Below, one piece after another: positions 16,850 to 24,921 of a stretch of DNA of 64,000 nucleotides; position 1 is the first letter of the stretch, and each line of letters opens with the position of its first letter. The stretch lies in assembly GCA_046350655.1 (NCBI GenBank), contig JAXMAB010000004.1, positions 930,001-994,000 on the forward strand, in the 5' to 3' direction. Made by a program: the position numbers and the translations under genes. The notes under the pieces were generated by a model, which saw nothing but the letters and a program-made list of their open reading frames with translations, ran no database searches and was not told the origin of the DNA. Source of the stretch: JAEUHO01 sp046350655. Its GTDB lineage: Bacteria > Planctomycetota > PLA2 > JAEUHO01.

Positions 16850-17278
16850 TCAGTGGAGCTTCCCGCGATGCAGGACCACGGACCCCCCCTCGCTGTCGAG
16901 GCGCAGGCGGTCCGGGGCCGAGAAAACGCGCGCCGGCGCCGCGTCGTCGCCGAGCGAGAGCGTGGTGCCGCGCAGGGTCCAGTGTCCGGCGAGCACCTGG
17001 AACGTGCTGTGGGCGCCGTCGGTGACGAGCGCCGCGCCCGTGTACGACCCGTCGGCCTCGAACACGTAGTAGACGCGGCGCAGCGAGGCCGCCGCGTCGC
17101 CGCTCACCCGCTCGGACTCGAAGTAGCCGACGAGGTCCTCGCGCCGCGCGTCGGCCCAGGCGACGGCGGGCTCGGCGGCGTCGGCGGCGCGGTGCGCGGC
17201 GTCGAGCCGGCTCGAGCCGGCGCACCCGGCGAGCGCGGCGAGGAGCCCCACGGCGGCACGGCGGGCGCGGGCGCTCAC
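16850..17278 (-). CDS. Hypothetical lipoprotein
   Basis: 142 aa. Signal peptide with lipobox LAGC (Cys19). The mature part is small and beta-rich in appearance (YYVFEADGSYTGAALV, GHWTLRGTTLSLGDD), like lipocalin-type or copper-resistance-type small barrels, but I cannot assign a family. GTG at 17278 overlaps the stop of the YceI gene (GTGA), and the FAD gene starts 2 nt after its own stop, so it belongs to this operon. Confidence 0.75.
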   Translation of the reverse strand: MSARARRAAVGLLAALAGCAGSSRLDAAHRAADAAEPAVAWADARREDLVGYFESERVSGDAAASLRRVYYVFEADGSYTGAALVTDGAHSTFQVLAGHWTLRGTTLSLGDDAAPARVFSAPDRLRLDSEGGSVVLHRGKLH

Positions 17279-18554
17279 GGCGCGGCCCCGACGGCGCGGG
17301 CGCGGAGCGCGACCCAGACCCGCAGCTCGTCGTCCACGGTGATCACGAGCTTGCGCGGCGGCGGGATCCCGAAGTCGGTCAGCCGGACCGAGACCTCGCC
17401 CTCGACGACGACGCGCTTCGCGTCGTCCACGGAGATCCGCAGGGGGACGGAGACGTCGACGCTCTTCCCGTGGACCGTCAGCGTGCCCCGCGCGGTGCCG
17501 GTCGTCGCGAGCGTCCGCGGGTCGGTCGACGTCGCGGTGAACGACGCGAGGTGGAACGCGAGCGCGGGGAACCGCTCGACGTCGAGCACGCCGTACATCT
17601 CGCGGTTGCGGTCGGCGAGGCCGGTGTCGAGCGTCCCGGCCTGCGCGCGCACGTCGCCGGCCACCTCGGCGCCCGGCGCGGCGAGGCGGGCGGAGAAGCT
17701 GCCGGAGACGTCCGACGTGACGCCCGAGAACGCGTGGAGCGTGCTCTTCGCGTCGAAGCCCACGCGCGAGAGCTCGGGGAGCACCTCGAAGCGCAGGGCC
17801 TTCGAGAAGTCCGCGCCCTGCGAGGGCAGGGAGAACGCGAGGAACGTCTTGCGCCGCGGGGCCGTGGCCGCGGCCGCCGGCGGCGCCGCGGGGGCGCCGC
17901 GGGAGGGGCGACGTCGGGCGGCCGGGCCGCGGCGGGCGGCGCCGACGTCGCGGGCGTCGTCGGCGGCGGCGGGAGGGCGGGGGCCGCGGGCGTCGCGGCG
18001 GTGGCGGCCGACGGTGCGGGCGGCGTGATCGCCGGCGACGGGGGCGGCGCGACCGCGACCGGCTCGGCGGCCGGCGCGGCGGGACGCGTCGCGACCCGCG
18101 CCTCGAGACGCTCGATCCGGGTGGCGAGGTCGGCGATCGCGGCGTCCGTCGTGCGGGCCGCGTCGCGCACGCTCGCCGCGGTCGCCGGGCCCACGGCGTC
18201 GAGGCGTCCGGCGGCGGCGTCCACGCGCTCGCGGAGCCCCGCGAGGTCCGCGCGGAGCGTCGCGAGCGCGGTCTCGGCCGCGGTGCGGCGCGCCGCGTCG
18301 TCCGACTCGCCCTGCGCGGCGAGGGCCTCGAAGTTCTTGCCGAGCGTCTCGGTCACCGCGGCGAGGTCGCGCCGCAGGCTCGCGACGTCGTCGCGCAGGA
18401 GGACGACGGGGTCCGGCCCGGCCTTCGCCGCGTCGGTCTCCCCGGCGATGGAGACGTGGACCTTCTGCCGGAGCGTGAGCAGCGCGGCGACGCTGGCCGC
18501 GCCGACGCCGACGATCGTCACGACGCCGACGCCGGTCAGGAATCGACGGATCAT
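17275..18554 (-). CDS. Membrane-anchored coiled-coil protein with C-terminal YceI domain (apparent frameshift)
   Basis: From ATG at 18554: one membrane helix (about residues 6-27), a coiled coil (about 50-145, e.g. LRDDVASLRRDLAAVTETLG) and an Ala/Pro linker. The YceI domain continues in another frame: KTFLAFSLPSQGADFSKALR, VGFDAKSTLHAFSGVTSDVSG, LTVHGKSVDVSVPLRI, stop at 17275. The total length (1280 nt) implies one missing base; the switch lies near 17885-17905, which includes a GGGGG run. YceI proteins bind polyisoprenoid or other long-chain lipids, which suits a neighbouring lipid-synthesis operon. Confidence 0.78.
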
Positions 18555-18624
18555 GGGGGATCTCCGGGCCCGAGGGGACGGGCAGGGGTGTGGAGACGTT
18601 CCGATCGGAACGGGTACGCGGACG

Positions 18625-19380
18625 CTAGGCCGTGTGCCCGGGGGTGCGGGAACCTGTGGGAAACCAGTACGGCGTCCGGCGGCGATACGCTTCGAACGCC
18701 TCGCCGAACGCGCGGCGGTACCTCGCCTCCTTGTGGAGCGGCCCGACGAGGCAGTACGTCGTCCAGACGGACGCGAGCACGAGCGCGTCGGGCGTCCAGA
18801 CCGGCACCGTCCAGAGCGTCGAGGCGAACGCGACGTACACCGGCTGGCGGCAGAGGCGGAAGGTCCCCCCCGTCGGCATCGGGGGGTATCGGAGCGGGAC
18901 GTCGCGCCAGACCGACGTCCACCCGAGCGACCCGGTCTGGGTCGAAAGCCCCGCATCCCGCATCGTCAGGCCGAGGAACCCCCAGGCGGCGGCGAACGCC
19001 ACGGTCAGGACGACGCGCTCGACGCCCCGGGCCTCCCACCACACGACGCCGCTCGGCGACCACGCGCGGAACGTCAGGAGCAGCTGGAGCGACGCGACGA
19101 AGGCATAGGTCGTCGGCACGAGCCGCGGACCGACCGGCGCCGGCAGCACGCGCCCCAGCGCTCGTCGTCCCGGCCGCGAGAGCAGGAACGAGTGCAGGAG
19201 CGGGAATTGGAGCAACAGCGCGCCGTTCGCCGCGATCGCCGCGGGCCCCCGCAGCGTCCCGGCACCCGACGTCATCCCGCCGTACAACGTGACGACCATC
19301 GCGCCGACGCCGGCCACGAAGGCCGCGTGGCAGAGCAGGCCCGCCACGAGAGCCGCGAATCGCGCGGCGCCACGGGACAC
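18625..19380 (-). CDS. NnrU/MddA-like membrane methyltransferase-type protein
   Basis: 251 aa with five or six hydrophobic segments. The C-terminal region resembles the ICMT-like fold of methanethiol S-methyltransferase (MddA) and NnrU: FRLCRQPVYVAFASTLW and LVGPLHKEARYRRAFGEAFEAYRRRTPYWFP. Whether it is catalytic is unclear. The start is GTG at 19380 with GGAG about 11 nt upstream. It is separated from the YceI gene by 70 nt and is divergent from the PKS gene, so it may be part of the same locus. Confidence 0.7.
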   Translation of the reverse strand: MSRGAARFAALVAGLLCHAAFVAGVGAMVVTLYGGMTSGAGTLRGPAAIAANGALLLQFPLLHSFLLSRPGRRALGRVLPAPVGPRLVPTTYAFVASLQLLLTFRAWSPSGVVWWEARGVERVVLTVAFAAAWGFLGLTMRDAGLSTQTGSLGWTSVWRDVPLRYPPMPTGGTFRLCRQPVYVAFASTLWTVPVWTPDALVLASVWTTYCLVGPLHKEARYRRAFGEAFEAYRRRTPYWFPTGSRTPGHTA

Positions 19381-19608
19381 GGCAGTCGACGCTCCGTCGG
19401 GACCGTCGGACGCTACCCCCGCCCGCGGGTCGCGGCGCCGAATGGCGCGCCGAACCCGGAGCCCTCCGGTCTTGTACCCATTTCGTCGCGCGGGCCTCTG
19501 CGGGTGGGACCCTGAACCGGGTCTCCGCGAAGCGACTCGACGACCGACCCCCGTGGACCCCCACGCCGGCCCGCCGCCGCGCCCGTCTCTCGCCACCGTG
19601 GGGGTGTC

Positions 19609-20685
19609 ATGCACGATCCGCGCGCCGTCCTCTCGGGCCTCGCCACCGCCTCGCCCGGCGAACCCGTCCCGCAGGAGCGGCTGAAGACGCTGCTCGCGGA
19701 GCGCTGGATCGGCTCCGACGCCGCGTTGCGCGCGACGCTCGGCGTGTTCGACAGCAGCGGCGTCCGCACGCGCCACCTCGCCCTCCCGCTCGAGGCGTAC
19801 GGCGCGGAGACGCCCTTCCCCGACCGCAACCGCACGTTCCTCACGCGCGCCCGCGAGCTGAACGTCGAGGTCAGCCGGCGCGCGCTCGCGCGCGCGGGCC
19901 TCGCGCCCGACGACGTGACGCACGTCGTCATGGTGACCTCCACCGGCATCTTCACGCCCAGCCTCGACGCGTGGCTCTTCAACGACCTCGGGCTGCCGGC
20001 CACCGTCCGTCGGGCGCCGCTGTGGGGCCTCGGGTGCGGCGGGGGCGGCGCCGGCCTCGGGCTCGCCGCCGACCTCGCGCGCACGCGGCCGGACGCGGTC
20101 GTCCTGCTCGTCGTGATCGAGCTCTGCTCGCTCGCCTTCGTCCCCGGCGACCGCAGCAAGCGCAACCTCGTCGCGAGCGCGCTCTTCGGCGACGGCGTGG
20201 CCGCGGCGGTCGTCGCCGGGAGCGGCCGCGGGCTCGAGCTCGCCGCGCACCGCACGACGACCTGGCCCGACACGCTCGACATGATGGGCTGGGACGTGAC
20301 GGAACAGGGCCTCGAGCTGGTCCTGTCGCGCAACCTGCCCGCGTTCACGCGCAGCCGGATGGGCGCGGTCTTCGCCGACCTGAAGCGCGCGGCCGGCCTG
20401 CGCCGCGACGAGGTCCCGGCGTTCGCCGCGCTGCACCCGGGCGGCCCGAAGGTGCTCGAGGCGCTCGGCGAGAGCCTCGGCCTCCCGCCCGCGCTCCTCG
20501 AGCCGGCGCGGCGCACGCTCGCGCGCTACGGCAACATGTCCGCCCCGACGTTCCTGTACGTGCTCGAGGAGATCCTGCGCGAGACGCCGGAGCCGGCCGG
20601 GACGGGCATGTACTCGGTGCTCGGGCCGGGCTTCACCTGCGACGCCGGCGTCCTCACGCCGTCCCTGGTCCCCGCCGCCCGCTGA
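19609..20685 (+). CDS. Type III polyketide synthase (chalcone/alkylresorcinol synthase family)
   Basis: 358 aa, typical for type III PKS. The catalytic triad is visible: Cys143 in LWGLGCGGGGAGL, His275 in AALHPGGPK and Asn308 in RYGNMSAPTF. The bacterial members extend a fatty acyl starter with malonyl-CoA to give alkylresorcinols or alkylpyrones. The ICMT-like and FAD genes at 15196-16847 match the tailoring genes of the Streptomyces srs operon (methyltransferase, hydroxylase), though here they are on the other strand about 2.8 kb away. The ATG at 19609 is preceded by GGGGGTG. Confidence 0.92.
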   Translation: MHDPRAVLSGLATASPGEPVPQERLKTLLAERWIGSDAALRATLGVFDSSGVRTRHLALPLEAYGAETPFPDRNRTFLTRARELNVEVSRRALARAGLAPDDVTHVVMVTSTGIFTPSLDAWLFNDLGLPATVRRAPLWGLGCGGGGAGLGLAADLARTRPDAVVLLVVIELCSLAFVPGDRSKRNLVASALFGDGVAAAVVAGSGRGLELAAHRTTTWPDTLDMMGWDVTEQGLELVLSRNLPAFTRSRMGAVFADLKRAAGLRRDEVPAFAALHPGGPKVLEALGESLGLPPALLEPARRTLARYGNMSAPTFLYVLEEILRETPEPAGTGMYSVLGPGFTCDAGVLTPSLVPAAR

Positions 20686-20742
20686 CGGCGGCGGGCGCGG
20701 GCGGGCGACGGGTACAGTGGACCCGTCCGCCGGGAGCCCCGC

Positions 20743-22350
20743 GTGCGCCGCATCCTCCGCCCGATCCCGTCCCTCGTGTTCGCCGCCGCCCTCCTCGGCG
20801 GGCGACCGGGCCTCGCGTCCGACGCACCCTCCGCCCCCCCGAAGGCCGTCGACGACGTCCCGCAGGGCCTCCCCGCGGTGACCGACGCGGCCTTCGAGGA
20901 GGCCCTCGTCGCCGCGGGGAAGAACCGGCCCGCGCTCGAGGGGGCCCTCGCGCACTTCACGACGCGGGGCGAGCCGGCGAAGGCCGCGGCCGTGCGCTTC
21001 CTCGTCGCGAACATGCCGGGCAAGGGCTACATCGTCACCGCGTGGAAGGCGAAGGACGGGACGACGGTCACCTACGACCCGCTGGCCTACCCGACGTTCA
21101 AGGAGGCCGTCGCGGCCTTCGACGCGCTCGAGGCGGCTCACGGCGCGATCGACGCGGTGCGCGACCACATCGTGCTCGACGTCGAGACGATGACCACCGC
21201 GTACCTCGTGCGGCACGTCGAGAACGCGTTCGCCGCGTGGCGCAACGCGCCGCCGGGCCAGCGCGTCGCCGGCCCGGCGTTCGCCGAGCACGTGCTGCCG
21301 TACCGCGGCAGCGAGGAGCCGCTCGAGGACTGGCTGACGCCGCTGCTCGCGCGCTACGCGGCCGCGCCCGACGCGGTCGTGAAGGCGTCCACGCCGCGCG
21401 CGTGCCTCGACTGGGTCGGCGGCGACGCCGGCCGCCGCGTCCGTTTCGACGAGCGCTACTACCTCCACCCGACCGACCAGGGCTTCGCGGAGATGGAGCG
21501 GTCCGGCATGGGCCGGTGCGAGGACATCACCAACATGACGACGTACGCCGCGCGCGCCCGCGGCCTCGCCGTCGCCGCCGACTACACCCCCGCGTGGGGC
21601 CACCGCGACAACAACCACGCGTGGCCCGTCCTGCTCGACGCGTCCGGCCGCGGGTCGGAGCCGGGCAACGCCCACGCGGCGAAGGTCTACCGCAAGGTGT
21701 TCTCGCTGCAGCGCGACGGCCTGCCCTACCGCCTGCCCGCCGGCCGCGAGCCGCCGAACCGCTTCCTCGCGAGCAAGTCCCAGGTCGACGTCACCGACCA
21801 GTACGCCCCGACGACCGACGTCGAGGTCGCGCTCGACGCGGCCGCCGTCGCCGGCGAGGTCCACGCGTACCTCTGCGTGTTCAACGGCGGCGAGTGGGTC
21901 GCGATCGCGTGGGCGCCGATCGTCGACGGCAAGGCGACGTTCGCGCGGATGGGCCGCGGCGCCGACGGGATGCTCTACCTGCCCGCCGTCCACGACGGGA
22001 AGGACCTGCGGCCCGCGGCGGCGCCGCGCGTCGTCGGCAAGGACGGCGCGATCACGGTGCTCGCGGGCACCGGCCCCGCCACGACGCTGACGGCGACGGC
22101 CACGACGCCCGAGCAGGTGAGCGTCGACACGAAGGAGGTGACGCCGGTGTCGCACCTCGCGGCCGGGAAGACCTACGTCCTCTCCCGCTTCGCGTCCGGC
22201 TGGACCGAGGTGAAGACGTTCGTCGCGGGCGACGCGCCGGCGACGGTCGAAGGCCTGCCCGCCGACGGGCTCTACTGGCTCGTCGAGCAGGGGAGCAAGC
22301 GGCTCGAGCGGCCGTTCGTGCTCGACGGCGGCCGGCAGCGGTTCCGGTGA
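20743..22350 (+). CDS. Secreted transglutaminase-like protein
   Basis: 535 aa. Signal peptide (residues 1-25), then an all-helical region and a transglutaminase-like core with Cys259 in GMGRCEDITNM, His292 in DNNHAW and Asp299 in VLLD, the spacing expected for a papain-like triad. Two C-terminal beta-rich segments follow (about 350-450 and 450-535). It could be a peptidase, cross-linking enzyme or hydrolase acting outside the cytoplasm; the substrate is unknown. GTG at 20743 follows CGGGAG, and a TACAGT -10 candidate is at 20713-20718. It overlaps the next gene by GTGA. Confidence 0.8.
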   Translation: MRRILRPIPSLVFAAALLGGRPGLASDAPSAPPKAVDDVPQGLPAVTDAAFEEALVAAGKNRPALEGALAHFTTRGEPAKAAAVRFLVANMPGKGYIVTAWKAKDGTTVTYDPLAYPTFKEAVAAFDALEAAHGAIDAVRDHIVLDVETMTTAYLVRHVENAFAAWRNAPPGQRVAGPAFAEHVLPYRGSEEPLEDWLTPLLARYAAAPDAVVKASTPRACLDWVGGDAGRRVRFDERYYLHPTDQGFAEMERSGMGRCEDITNMTTYAARARGLAVAADYTPAWGHRDNNHAWPVLLDASGRGSEPGNAHAAKVYRKVFSLQRDGLPYRLPAGREPPNRFLASKSQVDVTDQYAPTTDVEVALDAAAVAGEVHAYLCVFNGGEWVAIAWAPIVDGKATFARMGRGADGMLYLPAVHDGKDLRPAAAPRVVGKDGAITVLAGTGPATTLTATATTPEQVSVDTKEVTPVSHLAAGKTYVLSRFASGWTEVKTFVAGDAPATVEGLPADGLYWLVEQGSKRLERPFVLDGGRQRFR

Positions 22351-23510
22351 CCCGAGGCCCGGTGCGCCCCGACGCCCCCCGCCCCGCCGACTCGCCCGCG
22401 CCGGAGGCGTGCGCGCACGGCGGCGCGTTCTTCGAGGCGCTGGGCGAGGAGTTCGACGACCTCGGCCGGCGCGGCGGGATCGTCAACGCCGACGTGCTCG
22501 ACGCGTGGTTCGACCCCGCGCCGGGCGTCGTCGCGGCGCTGCACGAGCACCTGCCGTGGCTCCTGCGGACCTCCCCGCCCACGCGGAGCGAGGGCCTCGT
22601 GCGCGTGATCGCGCGCGCCCGCGGGGTGCCCGAGGCGCACGTGCTCGCCGCCGGCGGCTCGTCGGAGCTGATCTTCCTCGCGCTGCCGCGGTTCGTGGCG
22701 CGCGGGGCGAAGGCGCTCCTCCTCGACCCCACCTACGGCGAGTACGCGCACCTGCTCGGGAAGGTGGTCGGGGCCCGCGTCGAGCGGTTCCCGCTCTCGC
22801 GCGCGGCGGGGTGGCGCCCCGACGCCGACGCGCTGGCCGCGGCCGTGCGGGCCTCGCGTCCCGAGCTCCTGGTGATCGTCAACCCCAACAGCCCGACCGG
22901 CGTGCACCTGCCGCGCGCCGGCCTCGAGGCCGTCCTCGCGGCCCTGCCGCCGGCCTCGAAGGCGTGGGTGGACGAGACGTACGTCGAGTATGCGGGGCCC
23001 GGCGCGTCGCTCGAGGCGTTCGCGGCCGCGAGCGACCGCGTCGTGGTCGTGAAGTCGATGTCGAAGGTGTACGCGCTGTCGGGCGTGCGCGCGGCCTACG
23101 CCGTCGGCCCGCGCGCGCTCCTCGACCCGCTGCGCGCGTTCGTGCCGCCGTGGGCCGTGGGGCTCCTCGCGCAGGTGGCGGCGGTGCGCGCGCTCGAGGA
23201 CCCCGCGTGGTACGCGGCGCGCTGGGCCGAGACGCACGCGCTGCGGGCGCGGCTCGCGGCCGACCTGCGCGCGATCGGCCTCGACGTGGTCGAGGGCTGC
23301 ACGAACTTCCTGCTGGCGCACCTGCCCGCGTCGGGGCCGTCGGCGGCGACGCTCGTGGCCCGGTGCATGGCGGGCGGCGTGTACCTGCGCGACTGCGGCG
23401 ACCTCGGCGCGACGATGGGGGACCGCACCGTGCGCACGGCGGTCAAGGACGCGGCCACGAACGCGCGCATCGTCGCGGCGGTCGCGGCCGCGCTGCGGGC
23501 CGGCCCGTGA
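22347..23510 (+). CDS. PLP-dependent aminotransferase/decarboxylase, HisC/CobD-like
   Basis: 387 aa fold-type I enzyme: LVIVNPNSPTGVHLP, WVDETYVEYAG, and the PLP lysine in VVKSMSKVYALSGVRAAY. Sequence features fit histidinol-phosphate aminotransferases and threonine-phosphate decarboxylases equally. No histidine or cobalamin genes are near, and the gene is coupled on both sides (GTGA with the transglutaminase-like gene and with a CDP-alcohol phosphotransferase). A role in making an amino-alcohol headgroup is therefore an attractive inference. Its first codons (GTGACCCGAGGCCCGG) resemble the dispersed repeat. Confidence 0.82.
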   Translation: MTRGPVRPDAPRPADSPAPEACAHGGAFFEALGEEFDDLGRRGGIVNADVLDAWFDPAPGVVAALHEHLPWLLRTSPPTRSEGLVRVIARARGVPEAHVLAAGGSSELIFLALPRFVARGAKALLLDPTYGEYAHLLGKVVGARVERFPLSRAAGWRPDADALAAAVRASRPELLVIVNPNSPTGVHLPRAGLEAVLAALPPASKAWVDETYVEYAGPGASLEAFAAASDRVVVVKSMSKVYALSGVRAAYAVGPRALLDPLRAFVPPWAVGLLAQVAAVRALEDPAWYAARWAETHALRARLAADLRAIGLDVVEGCTNFLLAHLPASGPSAATLVARCMAGGVYLRDCGDLGATMGDRTVRTAVKDAATNARIVAAVAAALRAGP

Positions 23511-24106
23511 CCGCGTCGCCCGCCTGGGTCGGCCCGGTCCCCAACCTCCTCACGGGGCTGCGGCTGGCCTTGGCGGCGACGTTCCCGCTCCTCGCGCCGG
23601 AGTACCGCGGCGTGGTCGTGCTCGCGGCCGGCCTCTCGGACGGCCTCGACGGGTGGATCGCGCGGCGGTTCCACGCCATCACGCCGCTCGGGCAGCTGCT
23701 CGACGGGATCGCGGACAAGGCGTTCGTGCTGGCGGCGGTGCTGACGCTCACGTTCGTCGGCGAGATCCCGTGGTGGGAGGGGCTCCTCGTGATGATGCGC
23801 GACGTCGTCGTGGGGGCGATCGCGCTGCGCTGCGCGTCGGTCCGCGCGTGGGCCGCGTTCCACCACATGCGACCGCGCTGGTCGGGCAAGGTGACGACCT
23901 TCCTCGCGTTCTTCTGGTTCCTGTCGCTCTTCCCGGCCTTCGCGGCGCCCGCGCGCTTCCCGCTCTTCGTCCTCGCGGCCGCGTCGAGCGTCTGGGCCGC
24001 CGCCGACTACCTCGCGCAGTTCGTGCGCCTGCGCCCGGACCACCACGGACGCCGCCCGAGGTCCGACGGGCCCCGCTCGCCGGAGGCCGGGCCGGCGGCG
24101 ACGTGA
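23507..24106 (+). CDS. CDP-alcohol phosphatidyltransferase family membrane protein
   Basis: 199 aa with about six membrane helices. The full catalytic motif D-x2-DG-x2-AR-x8-G-x3-D-x3-D is present: Asp45, Asp48, Gly49, Ala52, Arg53, Gly62, Asp66, Asp70. It joins a CDP-activated lipid or alcohol to an acceptor alcohol in the membrane; the substrate is unknown. It starts with GTG overlapping the PLP-enzyme stop and ends in a convergent junction with ribA, where two dispersed repeats form a palindrome. Confidence 0.88.
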   Translation: MTASPAWVGPVPNLLTGLRLALAATFPLLAPEYRGVVVLAAGLSDGLDGWIARRFHAITPLGQLLDGIADKAFVLAAVLTLTFVGEIPWWEGLLVMMRDVVVGAIALRCASVRAWAAFHHMRPRWSGKVTTFLAFFWFLSLFPAFAAPARFPLFVLAAASSVWAAADYLAQFVRLRPDHHGRRPRSDGPRSPEAGPAAT

Positions 24107-24144
24107 CCCGAGGCCCGGCGGCCGCCGGGCCTCGCGGTCCCGGG
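24106..24144. repeat. Head-to-head repeat pair forming a 26-bp perfect palindrome
   Basis: A diverged plus-strand copy (ACCCGAGGCCCGG, from 24106) meets a perfect minus-strand V1 copy (24125-24144). Positions 24109-24134 form a perfect palindrome centred on GGCC. It lies between convergent genes and could act as a bidirectional terminator or 3'-end stabiliser. Confidence 0.75.
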
Positions 24145-24155
24145 GAACGACCGCG

Positions 24156-24887
24156 TCACGCCCGCTCGCGCTCCACCTCGACCGCCTCGCCCTGCTCGGG
24201 GAGGTGCGGCTTGCCGAGCGCGTCGAGGAAGTGGCCCGACTTGTCGCGCTTCGTCTCGAGGTAGAAGCGGTTGTGCGCGTTCGGCGGCATCACGTGCGGC
24301 TGCCGGGCCGTGATGCGGACGCCGAGCCGCGTGAGCTCGTCCACCTTCTTCGGGTTGTTCGTCAGGAGGCGGATCGAGCGGACGCGGAGGCTCTTCAGCA
24401 TGTGCGCGGCGATCGCGTACTCGCGCTCGTCGTCGCGGAAGCCGAGGGCGAGGTTGGCCTCGACCGTGTCGAGGCCGCGGTCCTGCAGGCCGTAGGCGCG
24501 CACCTTGTTCATGAGGCCGATGCCGCGGCCCTCCTGGCGGAGGTAGAGCACGATCCCGTGCTCGTGCGCCGCGATGGCGCGCAGGGCGGCCTCGAGCTGG
24601 TCGCGGCAGTCGCAGCGCAGCGAGCCGAGCGCGTCGCCGGTGAGGCATTCGGAGTGGACGCGCGTGGGGACGTCCTCGCGGCCGAGCGGGTCGCCGTGGA
24701 GGATCGCGACGTGGTCCTTGCCGTCGCGGTTGTTCCAGAACGCCGCGATCTGGAACGTGCCGAAGCGCGTCGGCAGGTCGGCGATCGCCACCATCCGGAC
24801 GCACACCTTGGGCGTGCCCACGCCGGCGCACTCGTGGGCGGCCTCCTCCGCGAGGACGGCGTCGATCTGTTCGGGGGACAACGGCAT
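24156..24887 (-). CDS. ribA: GTP cyclohydrolase II
   Basis: 243 aa, single-domain RibA. Zinc ligands Cys81, Cys92 and Cys94 lie in ECLTGDALGSLRCDC; the catalytic region LRQEGRGIGLMNKVRAYGLQD and NPKKVDELTRLGV are intact. It opens GTP to start riboflavin synthesis. Family members from some lineages act as GCH III, which cannot be judged here. ATG at 24887 has a strong GGAAGGAG. A TAGGCT hexamer (minus, 24924-24919) about 31 nt upstream is a -10 candidate overlapping the stop of the FAD gene. Confidence 0.95.
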   Translation of the reverse strand: MPLSPEQIDAVLAEEAAHECAGVGTPKVCVRMVAIADLPTRFGTFQIAAFWNNRDGKDHVAILHGDPLGREDVPTRVHSECLTGDALGSLRCDCRDQLEAALRAIAAHEHGIVLYLRQEGRGIGLMNKVRAYGLQDRGLDTVEANLALGFRDDEREYAIAAHMLKSLRVRSIRLLTNNPKKVDELTRLGVRITARQPHVMPPNAHNRFYLETKRDKSGHFLDALGKPHLPEQGEAVEVERERA

Positions 24888-24921
24888 GGCGACTCCTTCC
24901 GGCGGTCCGGGGACGACGAGC

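Noticed and set aside
18625..22155. Single minus-strand ORF of 1176 codons
   Set aside because: Only its C-terminal 251 codons make a sensible membrane protein; the rest is antisense to the PKS and transglutaminase-like genes.
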